A stretch of DNA of 64,000 nucleotides. Origin: Bacteroidota bacterium. GTDB taxonomy: Bacteria > Bacteroidota > Bacteroidia > Chitinophagales > Chitinophagaceae. Of this stretch, positions 8,771-18,563 are shown piece after piece; positions within the stretch are counted from its first letter, which is position 1, and every line of letters begins with the position of its first letter. The position numbers and the translations under genes were made by a program. The notes under the pieces are model-generated. The model worked only from the letters and a program-made list of their open reading frames with translations, had not been told where the DNA came from and searched no databases. The DNA lies in NCBI GenBank assembly GCA_016706595.1, contig JADJJH010000002.1:124001-188000 (forward strand), read 5' to 3'.

Positions 8771-10756
8771 GTGGCTTCGCATCATAACTTAAACAAAGCT
8801 TCGGCAGCAGGATTGCTCATCGCTTTGGGCATCATATACGGCGATATCGGAACTTCTCCTTTATACGTTTTCAATGAAATTATAAAAGATAAGCCTATCA
8901 GTGAGTTGCTTATTTTTGGCGGTCTATCTTGTATCATTTGGACCCTCACTTTACAAACTACCATCAAGTATGTATTGCTTACTTTAAAAGCCGATAACAA
9001 AGGTGAAGGAGGAATCTTTTCATTATACGCATTGGTAAGGCGTCGAAAAAAGTGGTTAGTGGTGCCGGCAATGATTGGCGGTGCAGCCCTTTTAGCCGAT
9101 GGTATGATTACCCCACCCATTTCTGTTACCTCAGCCATAGAAGGTTTGCGGCAATTACCTGTATTACATAATATTACCGAACATAGCATCATCATCATTG
9201 TATTGTCGATACTTACCTTATTGTTTTTTATGCAACAGTTTGGTACTGCCTCAATAGGTAAATTATTTGGCCCCATAATGTTTGTTTGGTTTTTAATGTT
9301 GGCAGTGTTAGGTATTATGCATATTGGGGATGATATTGAAATTTTTAAGGCCTTTAATCCCTATTATGCATTTAAATTACTTGTACAATACCCACATGGA
9401 TTTTGGATATTAGGTGCTGTTTTTTTATGTACTACAGGTGCCGAAGCTTTATATAGTGATCTTGGACATTGCGGAAGAGGCAATATTAGAATGAGTTGGA
9501 TTTTTGTAAAAATGGCTTTGATCATTCAATACCTCGGACAAGGCGCATGGTTATTGTCGCATTATCATGGCAAAACCATTACGAAAGCGATGATCGATGA
9601 TGGCTTTAATCCGTTTTACGGAGTGATGCCCCAAGAGTTTAAAATTATAGGTATTTGTATCGCCACTATTGCAGCTATCATTGCTAGTCAGGCTTTAATT
9701 AGTGGTTCGTTTACATTAATCAGCGAAAGCATGCGATTAAACTTATGGCCAAAACTTAAAATTAATTATCCAAGTGATGCACGAGGACAATTATTCATTT
9801 CAGGTATCAACTTGCTTTTATTTGTAGGATGTATTGGTATTACTTTATACTTCCGTTCATCGTCGAATATGGCAGCGGCCTACGGCTTGGCTATTACACT
9901 GTGTATGTTGGCAACCTCTATTTTGTTTGCTAACTTTTTGATATTACGTAGGGTAAACCCATTACTTATTTATTTGTACTTAGTAATTTATATTGGCTTG
10001 GAGATGTGCTTCTTAATTGCCAACCTCGAAAAATTCCCAATGGGCGGCTATGTTACCTTAATTGTTGGTGGCGCTTTATTTGCTGTGATGTATGTATGGT
10101 TTCGCTCGCGAAAAATTAAAAACCGATATGTTGAGTTTGTTCGAATGGAAGACTATATTCATCAATTACAAGATTTGAGTAACGATAGTAGTATTCCAAA
10201 ATATGCAACCCATTTGGTATACTTAACAAGTGCTAATAACCCCAAAGAGATAGAGCATAAAATCATGTATTCTATTTTAAATAAAAAACCAAAACGGGCA
10301 GATATTTATTGGTTTATACATGTGGATGTGGTAGATGAACCTTATAAAACTGACTTTGTAGTAGAAACCATTATTCCTAATGAAATCATCCGTATCGAAT
10401 TCCGTTTAGGCTTTAGGGTTGAACAACGTATTAATTTAATGTTCCGTAAAGTAGTGGAGGATATGGTGGCCAATAAAGAAGTTAATATTACAAGCCGATA
10501 TGCTTCGTTACAGAAAAATAAAGTAGCCGGCGACTGGCAGTTTATTGTAATGGAAAAATTTCTTTCGCACGATAACGACTTGCCTTTATTTGAACGTTTA
10601 GTTATGCGCTTTTACTTTGTATTAAAAGGATTTTCGCTAAGTGAAGAAAAAGGTTTCGGACTCGATTCATCGTATGTAACCATCGAAAAATATCCATTGG
10701 TTGTATCACCCGTACACGATTTGCACCTCACTCGTGTTGAACATAAAAGCAGATAA
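8771..10756 (+). CDS. kup: Kup/HAK/KT-family potassium uptake transporter
   Basis: A 661-residue low-affinity K+/H+ symporter of the inner membrane. The family signature opens the protein: GIIYGDIGTSPLYV at about residues 21-34. NKGEGGIFSLYALVRR in the first cytoplasmic loop and LADGMITPPISVTSA after it are also hallmarks. About twelve hydrophobic helices occupy residues 15-445, followed by a soluble C-terminal domain of about 200 residues. Translation appears to start at a GTG, since no ATG precedes the conserved N-terminus and the promoter box at 8745 limits the leader. It stands alone on the plus strand. Confidence 0.95.
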   Translation: MASHHNLNKASAAGLLIALGIIYGDIGTSPLYVFNEIIKDKPISELLIFGGLSCIIWTLTLQTTIKYVLLTLKADNKGEGGIFSLYALVRRRKKWLVVPAMIGGAALLADGMITPPISVTSAIEGLRQLPVLHNITEHSIIIIVLSILTLLFFMQQFGTASIGKLFGPIMFVWFLMLAVLGIMHIGDDIEIFKAFNPYYAFKLLVQYPHGFWILGAVFLCTTGAEALYSDLGHCGRGNIRMSWIFVKMALIIQYLGQGAWLLSHYHGKTITKAMIDDGFNPFYGVMPQEFKIIGICIATIAAIIASQALISGSFTLISESMRLNLWPKLKINYPSDARGQLFISGINLLLFVGCIGITLYFRSSSNMAAAYGLAITLCMLATSILFANFLILRRVNPLLIYLYLVIYIGLEMCFLIANLEKFPMGGYVTLIVGGALFAVMYVWFRSRKIKNRYVEFVRMEDYIHQLQDLSNDSSIPKYATHLVYLTSANNPKEIEHKIMYSILNKKPKRADIYWFIHVDVVDEPYKTDFVVETIIPNEIIRIEFRLGFRVEQRINLMFRKVVEDMVANKEVNITSRYASLQKNKVAGDWQFIVMEKFLSHDNDLPLFERLVMRFYFVLKGFSLSEEKGFGLDSSYVTIEKYPLVVSPVHDLHLTRVEHKSR

Positions 10757-10824
10757 GTTTTACCGAATCGACATGATACCTGAAAATAGTATGCCCTTAT
10801 ATAAAACAGTATATTGAAACGGTA

Positions 10825-11529
10825 TTACAAGTAGTAAGCATTCAACAACTCATTTCTTTGTTTTGAATATTGCCCTTCTTCTTGAATGAAAAAATCTTCA
10901 TGCAAACAAATTTCATTTTCGCTTCGTGAAAACATAACAACCACTACTTTCGCTTCATGTTGTTTGGTATGTTTAATAGTGAGTTGTTGTTTTGGAAATA
11001 ATTGAAAGCGCCTTGCGCTAGTAGTAAGTTCCGATAACCTTTGATATGGAAATAAGATAGAACATTCGCCTTGTTGGGAAAGATTTGCATCAATACTTTT
11101 CAGTAATTCTTCTAAAGTAAGTTGCGATGAGTGTTTGGCTACATTGAGCTGCCCATTCCCAGATACGAATTGATTTTCAAAAAATGGCGGGTTACAAATA
11201 ATAAAATCATAGGGCATTTCGGATACATATAATTTGATATCACCTTGTAGACATCGTATGCGATTACTGAATCTTGAAGCTTCAATATTTTGTTTTCCTT
11301 GTAAAAATGTGGCTTCATCCAGTTCTAATGTATCAATACATAGGTGTTCATACCGTTGCGCTATCATTAAACCCAACAAACCGGTTCCGCTTCCTATATC
11401 CAAAACATTTTTTGCTTGCGCAGATACTGTGGTCCATGCACCTTGTATACAAGCGGTTTCGCTTATCTTTTGTGCACATTGATTTTGTACTACACTAAAT
11501 TGCTTGAAATGAAAATAAGGGTTCGACAT
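10825..11529 (-). CDS. tRNA1(Val) adenine-N6 methyltransferase (TrmN6/YfiC family)
   Basis: A 234-residue Rossmann methyltransferase. Motif I is NVLDIGSGTGLLGLMIAQR at about residues 41-59, and the catalytic N6-adenine motif is DFIICNPPFFENQ at about residues 108-120. NPPF plus the N-terminal FHFKQFSVVQNQCAQKI pattern points to the family that methylates A37 of tRNA-Val. Its start follows directly on the tsaD stop codon without a gap, so the two tRNA-modifying enzymes are probably co-transcribed. The exact target base is inferred from the family. Confidence 0.85.
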   Translation of the reverse strand: MSNPYFHFKQFSVVQNQCAQKISETACIQGAWTTVSAQAKNVLDIGSGTGLLGLMIAQRYEHLCIDTLELDEATFLQGKQNIEASRFSNRIRCLQGDIKLYVSEMPYDFIICNPPFFENQFVSGNGQLNVAKHSSQLTLEELLKSIDANLSQQGECSILFPYQRLSELTTSARRFQLFPKQQLTIKHTKQHEAKVVVVMFSRSENEICLHEDFFIQEEGQYSKQRNELLNAYYL

Positions 11530-12537
11530 TTAAAAAGTACTTCTTGCACTCGGTGTGGTTTCAAGATCCGCAAACTCACCGGCTAAATATTTATAGTAGG
11601 CGGTTATTGCAATCATGGCAGCATTATCGGTGCAGTATTCAAACTTCGGAATATAGGTATTCCATCTTTGTTTACTACCCGTTTCATGTAAAGCTTTTCG
11701 TAATCCACTATTTGCACTAACGCCGCCTGCTATACAAATTTCTTTGATGCCGGTTTGCTTACTTGCCTTTATTAATTTTTGGATTAGAATTTGAATGATA
11801 GTATGTTGAATAGACGCACATAAATCGTTACGATGCTTTTCTATAAAGTCAGTATCCTTTTTTTGTTCGGCTTGCAAAAAATATAAAATAGAAGTTTTTA
11901 CACCCGAAAAACTAAAGTTCAAATCAGGTATTTGTGGTTTGGCAAAAGTAAAAGCTAAAGGATTTCCAAGGGCTGCATACTTATCAATTAAGGGTCCACC
12001 AGGATATGGTAAACCTAATAATTTTGCCGATTTATCAAAGGCTTCACCGGCTGCATCATCTAAAGTTTCGCCAAGCACTTCCATTTGCAACGGCGAATTA
12101 CATTGTACAATTTGTGTATGTCCACCACTTACCGTTAAACATAAAAAAGGAAAGCCTGGTGTTTTATCGCCAATTAAATTCGATAAAACATGTGCTTGCA
12201 TATGCTGCACGGCAATGCTAGGTAATGCTAAGCTTTGGGCCAATGATTTGGCAAAGCAGGCACCTACCAATAAGGAGCCAATAAGGCCGGGACTTTGTGT
12301 ATAGGCTATAGCTTGTAAGTCGTGTTTCGATAGTCCGCTTTGCAAAAGGGCTTCGTGAACTACCGGAATAATATGTTTACTATGCAAGCGCGAAGCTTCT
12401 TCCGGAACTACACCACCATATTTTTCGTGAACCGATTGCGTATAAATTACATTCGACAAAATTTGTCCGTCACGAAGTACAGAGGCACTGGTTTCATCGC
12501 ATGAACTTTCGATGGCTAATAAAATTACAGGTGCCAT
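11530..12537 (-). CDS. tsaD: tRNA N6-threonylcarbamoyltransferase subunit TsaD
   Basis: Transfers the threonylcarbamoyl group to A37 of ANN-decoding tRNAs, together with TsaB and TsaE. Family marks are AIESSCDETSASVL near the N-terminus, EEASRLHSKHI, and the iron/metal-binding histidine pair in HMQAH at residues 112-116. LTVSGGHTQIV and IAGGVSANSGLRK in the second half of the actin-like ATPase fold are also diagnostic. The frame extends five codons upstream, but the ATG at 12537 directly precedes the conserved start and leaves 8 bases after the previous gene's stop. It is the middle gene of a three-gene minus-strand cluster. Confidence 0.96.
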   Translation of the reverse strand: MAPVILLAIESSCDETSASVLRDGQILSNVIYTQSVHEKYGGVVPEEASRLHSKHIIPVVHEALLQSGLSKHDLQAIAYTQSPGLIGSLLVGACFAKSLAQSLALPSIAVQHMQAHVLSNLIGDKTPGFPFLCLTVSGGHTQIVQCNSPLQMEVLGETLDDAAGEAFDKSAKLLGLPYPGGPLIDKYAALGNPLAFTFAKPQIPDLNFSFSGVKTSILYFLQAEQKKDTDFIEKHRNDLCASIQHTIIQILIQKLIKASKQTGIKEICIAGGVSANSGLRKALHETGSKQRWNTYIPKFEYCTDNAAMIAITAYYKYLAGEFADLETTPSARSTF

Positions 12538-12545
12538 ATCAAAAA

Positions 12546-13115
12546 TTACCAACGAAGAATACGCGTAAAATGACGTTTAGGTTTTACTTTTCTTTCGGTA
12601 TTTCTATTATAACTTAATTCAGCTTCAACCGGATTATCATAGGTAATGAACTTAATTTTTACATTCAACTTGCCTAATAATCCTTTTTTATAAAATCTAT
12701 CATATAAATTATCAATCTCTCTTTCATCGGTTTTGATAGTGATACGGGCTTTATCGGTCACAAAATGTATGGTGAGGTTATCCCATTCAACCGAATCAAT
12801 AATCCCGTTAAGGGTTAAAGTGCCATAATATTTTGCAGGGTCAAAATCAAGCACCGGACAACAATCTTTACCGGTTTGTTGAATATGATCGGCATCTACA
12901 TTGCGGAAGGTTTGATAATCGCATGTATAAAATGTGGATGACGCTTCATCGAATACACCACACTGTGAAGGCTGACCGGATAATTGGTACTCTGAAAAGA
13001 AATTCGGGTCTATCACTTCAATATTCATCCTGTTGTAACCCATGGTATAAGTTTCTTGCCCAAAACCTAGTAAGGTTGTGAAACAGATTGCCAAGGTCAA
13101 AATACATAGTTTCAT
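12546..13115 (-). CDS. secreted protein of unknown function
   Basis: The protein begins with a clear Sec signal peptide when the ATG at 13115 is taken (MKLCILTLAICFTTLLGFGQ); an ATG eight codons upstream would spoil the n-region. The mature part is about 170 residues, beta-rich, and ends in a very basic tail (RNTERKVKPKRHFTRILRW). I recognise no family. The stop lies 8 bases before the tsaD start, suggesting co-transcription although the functions look unrelated. Probably periplasmic. Confidence 0.75.
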   Translation of the reverse strand: MKLCILTLAICFTTLLGFGQETYTMGYNRMNIEVIDPNFFSEYQLSGQPSQCGVFDEASSTFYTCDYQTFRNVDADHIQQTGKDCCPVLDFDPAKYYGTLTLNGIIDSVEWDNLTIHFVTDKARITIKTDEREIDNLYDRFYKKGLLGKLNVKIKFITYDNPVEAELSYNRNTERKVKPKRHFTRILRW

Positions 13116-13371
13116 GTTTTCAAATTTATTGTTTTTCAATTATCATCCCAACCATGATGGTAGGGAGAATTCGGCATTCATCAACTCGTCTTTCTACCAC
13201 AATGTAGCTGTGGGTTTCGAGAATCGTCTTGCCTCATTTCATTTTAAAAGTAAATTAGCTAACAAATATATACAACCAATCGTCAATATACTTTACAAAG
13301 CCAAAAATAATTGCGGTTTTGTGCTAATCAAAACGAATTTCTTTTACATTTACCCTCCTAAAAATCCCATT

Positions 13372-13968
13372 ATGATGAAGTCACCTATTTCAATTTTATT
13401 ACTTTCTGTTGTTTTATTAACCGGAATTTCGTGCTGCAAAAAAGGCAGTACCGGAGGTACGAAAAAAGATTTAATTGTAGTGGATATCGATCGATCAGAT
13501 ACCACGTCATTACCAAGTGCTATTACAGCCCTTCCATTTTCGCTTGATTTATCTAACCCGCCTATGCAAATTGATACGTTTGCTACCAAGGTCGATGAAT
13601 ATATAAATCCATATGGGTTTACGAAAAATCAGATTACTAAAGTGAATTTAAAAAGTTTAAGTATTATACTTGAAAACTCACCAGGACAAACTTTCAATTT
13701 TATAAAAGATACGCTGACTTCAATTACAGTGTATGTTGATAGTTTTGCAGGTACTACACCACAAGCGGTTGCCTATAAAACAAATCGTCCGGCAAATGCA
13801 AGTAGTATGCAACTCGATGTGTATACCACCGATATAAAAGATTATTTCCGTTCAGAATTTATGAAGTTGTTGGTTGGTTTCCGAACACAAGAAAATGAAG
13901 GATTAAATGCCAGTACGAAGTTTCGTGTAAACTACACCTTCACAGTAACGGCCGATCCTAACTTATAA
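13372..13968 (+). CDS. lipoprotein of unknown function
   Basis: From the ATG at 13372 the protein starts MMKSPISILLLSVVLLTGISCCKKG, a signal peptide with lipobox LTGISC, so it is probably a lipid-anchored surface or periplasmic protein of about 198 residues. The mature region is beta-rich and Thr/Ser-rich, with no recognised motif. The frame is open far upstream (to 13078), but that part overlaps the start region of the divergent gene, and TTTACATTTACCC at 13343-13355 resembles the local promoter box. The stop overlaps the end of the convergent next gene by 6 bases. Confidence 0.75.
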   Translation: MMKSPISILLLSVVLLTGISCCKKGSTGGTKKDLIVVDIDRSDTTSLPSAITALPFSLDLSNPPMQIDTFATKVDEYINPYGFTKNQITKVNLKSLSIILENSPGQTFNFIKDTLTSITVYVDSFAGTTPQAVAYKTNRPANASSMQLDVYTTDIKDYFRSEFMKLLVGFRTQENEGLNASTKFRVNYTFTVTADPNL

Positions 13969-14622
13969 TTTATATACTAAGCCTCCTTGTATCAAAGCTT
14001 CGGGTAGAAAGTATTTCTGAAATAATATCCAACTTTTACCAATGCCGGCTTCGGTATATAGTCCAAATCTTTTAGTCGGAAAATACCGCATTCCCCAAGT
14101 ACACTCCAAACTTAATGGTCGTGGAAAATCGTATACAATACTAAACTTGGTGGTATGTGCTTTTGTATACGACCACATATGTATTAATCCGTATCCCATT
14201 GCCAAGCCTGCATACATATCAATTTTCTTTCTTTGCATAAAATGATAATTGCATCGAAAGGTACCCGAAATTTCATAGGCCTTAATACCAAATTCAAACA
14301 GTCGGTAGCTATTTTGTAGGGTATCATAACCAAAATCTTGCCAGCTCACACGCGAGCGACTATATGAGCCGTTAATTCCAATCCCGAATTTATTGCTAAC
14401 CATATATTCAGCTTTTGCAATAAACGGACCCGAGCCATGCACTGTAATTTGATCGCGCGTAGTTTTATATTTTAAATAAGCTCTAATAATACTCGGCGCT
14501 CCGTAACCAATAGTAAATATGGCTTGTCCTTTTTGTGATGAGGCTTTGTTAGGTGTTTGTTCTTGTGCAACTGACATGTTGAATAAACAAACTAATAAAA
14601 AACTAAATACTATTTTATGCAT
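13963..14622 (-). CDS. outer-membrane beta-barrel-like protein
   Basis: Starting at the ATG at 14622, the protein has a signal peptide (MHKIVFSFLLVCLFNMSVAQ). About 200 residues of alternating hydrophobic/aromatic strands follow, such as GIGINGSYSRSRVSW, FGIKAYEISGTFRCNYHFM and YAGLAMGYGLIHMWSY. It ends in ALIQGGLVYKL. This is the pattern of a small 8-stranded outer-membrane barrel. No specific family or function is evident. The longer frame to 14673 would put a charged, non-signal segment ahead of the signal peptide and is rejected. Confidence 0.78.
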   Translation of the reverse strand: MHKIVFSFLLVCLFNMSVAQEQTPNKASSQKGQAIFTIGYGAPSIIRAYLKYKTTRDQITVHGSGPFIAKAEYMVSNKFGIGINGSYSRSRVSWQDFGYDTLQNSYRLFEFGIKAYEISGTFRCNYHFMQRKKIDMYAGLAMGYGLIHMWSYTKAHTTKFSIVYDFPRPLSLECTWGMRYFPTKRFGLYTEAGIGKSWILFQKYFLPEALIQGGLVYKL

Positions 14623-14853
14623 ATTATGTAGTTGGTTTTGCAAGATGAACTCATCGCAAGGTATGAAAGGCAAATTAAAATTGCATGGTATCGTGATTGC
14701 TTTTTATCCCATCGTATATAATTAGCTTTGCCGCATTATTTTTATGATATTGTACAAAAAGGTAAGATCTCTTTACATTTTCACTCTGTATTCCTTAAAA
14801 AGTTTACATGCAGCTATCAAAGAGAACTAATGGTTGCCATTCTATTAGTTGAT

Positions 14854-16230
14854 TTACAATCCATACATACTTACCAAATAAACCATGTGTGCCATGGCTA
14901 CAGAACCTAAGCAAAGTTCACGACGATGAATGTTTTCAAATACATCATTGGCACTATGATGAACATCAAAATAACGTTGTGAATTAGGTAATAATTCCAT
15001 CATCGGTACATTCATTTTTCGGTGTATAGGACCAATATCTGCTCCACCACCATTATGTTCAAAATTGTGCACTCCATAAGGTTCAAGCAGAGGTTTCCAG
15101 CTTTTTACTTTTTCTTTTTGCGCTCTACTCATTTCCATAGAAAACCCAAGAGGCACATCTCCACCGGCATCACTTTCAATAGCTAAAATATGATTTTCAT
15201 GATTCAATTCAGCAAGTTCAGCATATTTCACACCACCTCGCAAACCATTCTCTTCGTTCATAAATAATACCGCACGTATGGTACGTTTTGGTTTTATACC
15301 CAATTGTTTAAATGTTCGCATTACCTCTATCGCTTGCACAACACCCGCACCATCATCATGCGCACCTTCACCGATATCCCATGAGTCGAGATGGCCACCA
15401 AAACAAATAATTTCTTCAGGTACTTCACTTCCTTTTATTTCGGCAACTACATTATATGATTTTACATCTTCGAGCATCTGGCAAGTAGTCATCATCTCCA
15501 TAGATACTTTGCCCGGCTGTGCTAACATTTTTTCAAGTTCATCTGCATCCACATTCGAAATGGCAACAGAAGGGATGGCTGGGTATTTTGTATCGTAACG
15601 CATACTGCCGGTATGTGGTTTATTATCATACGCAGATGAAACAGATCGTATTACCACGCCAATAGCGCCCAATTTACTGGCTTCACTAGGGGCACCCCAT
15701 CGATAGTAAACACAGGGTCCATAACTTTCGAAAGTATTGATATTTTTTTGGTCGAAACGATAATTGAAGAAGACAATTTTACCTTCAATATCAGCTCTGC
15801 TCATTCTTTTCAATTCATCCATATTATCGGCTCGTACAATCTGCGCGCGAATGCCTTCAGGTCCAGTGCCAACGGCGTTCCCTAAGGATGAAATCACTAC
15901 CGGTATTTTCTTTCCCTTGGCCGTAATAAAACTTGCCTTCTCTTCACCTCTCACCCAATGCGGAACCATCACTTCTTGTAAAAAAACCCGATCGCAACCA
16001 ATTTGGTCAAGCACTTTTTTGCCCCATATAACCGCTTGTTCAGCCTGCGGCGATCCGCTTAATCGATGCCCAATGGTTTTACATAATTCGCGTAAATCCT
16101 TATAACATTGATAATTAGTAAGTATATGATTTGAAATTTGTTTCAAAGTCGCACTATCCTTTTTTACGTTTTGGGAGTAAGCACTACAATGCATGATGCA
16201 GACTACTAAAAGACAAAGACAGTTTTTCAT
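14854..16230 (-). CDS. secreted M28-family zinc peptidase, carboxypeptidase Q-like
   Basis: A 458-residue exported exopeptidase. The signal peptide is residues 1-20 (ending AYSQ). A protease-associated (PA) domain occupies the first half, around MSRADIEGKIVFFNYRF. The M28 catalytic domain shows the zinc ligands in FGGHLDSWDIGEGAHDDGAG (His and the HDD aspartate) and the catalytic glutamates in MNEENGLRGG; later ligands are in ESDAGG and near the C-terminus in DVHHSANDVF. The order and the LDSWD version of the motif fit plasma glutamate carboxypeptidase-like enzymes. It probably trims peptides in the periplasm or outside the cell. Monocistronic. Confidence 0.92.
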   Translation of the reverse strand: MKNCLCLLVVCIMHCSAYSQNVKKDSATLKQISNHILTNYQCYKDLRELCKTIGHRLSGSPQAEQAVIWGKKVLDQIGCDRVFLQEVMVPHWVRGEEKASFITAKGKKIPVVISSLGNAVGTGPEGIRAQIVRADNMDELKRMSRADIEGKIVFFNYRFDQKNINTFESYGPCVYYRWGAPSEASKLGAIGVVIRSVSSAYDNKPHTGSMRYDTKYPAIPSVAISNVDADELEKMLAQPGKVSMEMMTTCQMLEDVKSYNVVAEIKGSEVPEEIICFGGHLDSWDIGEGAHDDGAGVVQAIEVMRTFKQLGIKPKRTIRAVLFMNEENGLRGGVKYAELAELNHENHILAIESDAGGDVPLGFSMEMSRAQKEKVKSWKPLLEPYGVHNFEHNGGGADIGPIHRKMNVPMMELLPNSQRYFDVHHSANDVFENIHRRELCLGSVAMAHMVYLVSMYGL

Positions 16231-16423
16231 GTGTATATATTTCTTTGGCGATAAATGTACATCAATAGCCGTCTATACATAACGAATTTTATAATTTTTT
16301 GATTAACATGCCTAACTGCTTTAGTGTGCAAGACAATTCTCAACCTTATTATTTAATACCTTTAGTGTAAGAAAATGTTTGTTTGAAATGCTTACAGATT
16401 ATGACTAATCAGCAGATTCAAAG

Positions 16424-17491
16424 CTAGGCCTCGTCATACCATTTCTTCTTCAACCAAAATGCTACACGTACTAAAATAATTAAGGCAGGTACTTCAACTA
16501 ATGGACCAATAACACCCGCAAATGCTTGTCCGCTGTTAATGCCAAAAACGCCAATGGCAACTGCAATCGCTAACTCAAAATTATTACCTGATGCTGTAAA
16601 TGATATCGCAGCATTTTCGGCATAGTTAGCGCCGGCTAATTTTCCAAAGAAAAAGGTAATTAAAAACATCACCGAAAAATAAATTACTAATGGAATCGCA
16701 ATTCTCAAAACATCCATGGGTATACTGACAATCATTTCTCCTTTCAAACTAAACATTACCACAATCGTAAAAAGTAAGGCAATGAGTGTGATTGGCGAAA
16801 TACGCGGTATAAATTTTTCGTTATACCAAACTTCTCCTTTAGTGGCAATTAATACATAGCGACTAATGACACCTGCCGCAAAGGGTATGCCTAAATACAC
16901 ACCTACTGTTTGGGCTATTTGCAACATGGTAATATCTATTTGCATGCCTTGTAAACCAAAAAGTTTGGGCATGATGCTTAAATAAAAATAGGCATATCCA
17001 CTAAAAAATAACACTTGCATAATACTATTAATACCTACTAATCCTGCCACATATTCACGGTTACCTTCGGCTAGTTCGTTCCACACAATTACCATGGCAA
17101 TGCAAGGCGCAATGCCAATAAGTATCAAGCCCGACATATATTCGGGATTATCTTTTAAAAAGAGAACAGCTAAGCAAAACATTAAAAACGGACCGATAAT
17201 CCAAGTTATAAACATCGAAAGTGAAAAGAGTTTACCATTCCGAAATACGTTGCTAATTTTCTCAAACTTCACTTTTGCCAAAGGGGGATACATCATTAAA
17301 ATTAATCCAATGGCTAAAGGGATATTAGTAGTTCCGGATGAAAACGACTGTATCATATTTGGAATACTTGGCATCAGATAACCTATTAAAATTCCTAATA
17401 ACATCGCGCTAAAAATCCATAAGGTTAAATACCTATCTAAAAAACTTAATTTTTTTCGTTGTATGGTTGGGTTGCATTGAGTAGCTGACAT
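16424..17491 (-). CDS. acr3: ACR3-family arsenite efflux permease
   Basis: A 355-residue inner-membrane carrier with about ten hydrophobic helices. It begins LSFLDRYLTLWIFSAMLLGI, the typical N-terminus of ACR3. The signature cysteine region is LILIGIAPCIAMVIVWNELA in helix 4, and AISFTASGNNFELAIAVAIG is the second conserved half. It exports arsenite driven by the proton gradient. It is the last gene of the arsenic operon, starting 10 bases after the arsC stop. Confidence 0.95.
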   Translation of the reverse strand: MSATQCNPTIQRKKLSFLDRYLTLWIFSAMLLGILIGYLMPSIPNMIQSFSSGTTNIPLAIGLILMMYPPLAKVKFEKISNVFRNGKLFSLSMFITWIIGPFLMFCLAVLFLKDNPEYMSGLILIGIAPCIAMVIVWNELAEGNREYVAGLVGINSIMQVLFFSGYAYFYLSIMPKLFGLQGMQIDITMLQIAQTVGVYLGIPFAAGVISRYVLIATKGEVWYNEKFIPRISPITLIALLFTIVVMFSLKGEMIVSIPMDVLRIAIPLVIYFSVMFLITFFFGKLAGANYAENAAISFTASGNNFELAIAVAIGVFGINSGQAFAGVIGPLVEVPALIILVRVAFWLKKKWYDEA

Positions 17492-17501
17492 AGGATGAGT
17501 T

Positions 17502-17942
17502 TTATAAATTTGAATGGTTTGCTTGCGGTAGATACTTGTTTATAAATTGAAGGGTATAGTTCTTGATTTGATCACGAACTTTTGCAAAGACTTCAATTAC
17601 CTCTTCGTCGCTTCCTATGGCTTTGGCGGGATCCGGAAAATTGTGATGAAATTTTTTGGCTTTTGAAATAAAAATTGGGCAATGTTCATTGGCATTATCG
17701 CAAACGGTAATTACAAAATCGAAATCAATATCGCGATATTCATCCACATGATTTGATGTATGCGTGCTGATATCAATGCCATCTTCTTTCATGGTGGCGA
17801 TGGCCTTTGGATTTACACCATGCGTTTCGATACCTGCACTATATACAGTAACTAAGTTAGGATTTGTATAATGTGCAAAATAGCCATGAGCAATTTGGCT
17901 GCGACAACTATTACCTGTGCACAAAATGAGAAGGTTTATCAT
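17502..17942 (-). CDS. arsC: arsenate reductase, low-molecular-weight phosphatase type
   Basis: A 146-residue reductase that converts arsenate to arsenite for export by Acr3. The catalytic P-loop is C8-TGNSC-R14-S near the N-terminus, the CX5R motif of the thioredoxin-type/LMW-PTP class. The downstream segment DFDFVITVCDNANEHCPIF supplies the additional redox cysteines expected for this class, and NFPDPAKAIG carries the catalytic aspartate (DPA). It sits between the arsN-like gene and acr3. Confidence 0.95.
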   Translation of the reverse strand: MINLLILCTGNSCRSQIAHGYFAHYTNPNLVTVYSAGIETHGVNPKAIATMKEDGIDISTHTSNHVDEYRDIDFDFVITVCDNANEHCPIFISKAKKFHHNFPDPAKAIGSDEEVIEVFAKVRDQIKNYTLQFINKYLPQANHSNL

Positions 17943-18029
17943 TTGGGATATTTTTATTTTTGAAATGAATAGATTGTAAAGTTTTCTCTATGGATCTCTC
18001 GAAATAGATGAAGTTATGTTTGCTGTCTT

Positions 18030-18539
18030 TTAATCGATACCAATAAGTTTGCTTCTTCGTTGCATCAACAAAGTATCTCGCCAAATACCATCCAGCTTGG
18101 CAATTTTTTCACGTATTCCGATTTCTTGAAACCCGTGTTTAAGATGTAAATTTTTACTGCTGATATTTTCAGGAAAGATGGCCGCCATTAAACTCCAAAT
18201 ACCGGAATTTTCACTTTCTATAATCAAGTGATGCATTAATATATCAGCAATGCCTTTTCCTCTATAGTCTTGATGAATATATATACTAACTTCAGCAACT
18301 CCTTGATATACACATCGATCAGAAACTTTAGAAAGGGCTGCCCAACCCACCATTTTATGATTAATGTAGGCAGTTAATCTGCAAGTTGACAAATGACTAT
18401 CATTCCATTTCTGCCAATCGGGTACCGAAGTTTCAAAGGTAGCATTTCGAGTATCTATACCTTGTTGATAAATAGTTTGAACATCCTTGTAATTTTCAAC
18501 ACGTATAGTATCTAACTGAATATTGCTTTGCGTTGCCAT
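18030..18539 (-). CDS. GNAT N-acetyltransferase, ArsN1/phosphinothricin acetyltransferase-like
   Basis: A 169-residue acetyltransferase. The N-terminal IYQQGIDTRNATFETSVP closely follows the substrate-side pattern of phosphinothricin acetyltransferases. EVSIYIHQDYRGKGIADILMHHLI is the acetyl-CoA-binding motif A (RGKGIA). GNATs of this type in arsenic operons are called ArsN and can acetylate the organoarsenical antibiotic arsinothricin. That activity is inferred here from sequence type plus position between a DUF6428 gene and arsC. It could also acetylate phosphinothricin or methionine sulfone. Confidence 0.85.
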   Translation of the reverse strand: MATQSNIQLDTIRVENYKDVQTIYQQGIDTRNATFETSVPDWQKWNDSHLSTCRLTAYINHKMVGWAALSKVSDRCVYQGVAEVSIYIHQDYRGKGIADILMHHLIIESENSGIWSLMAAIFPENISSKNLHLKHGFQEIGIREKIAKLDGIWRDTLLMQRRSKLIGID

Positions 18540-18563
18540 TGGTTTTGTCTTTGTAAAGAAATT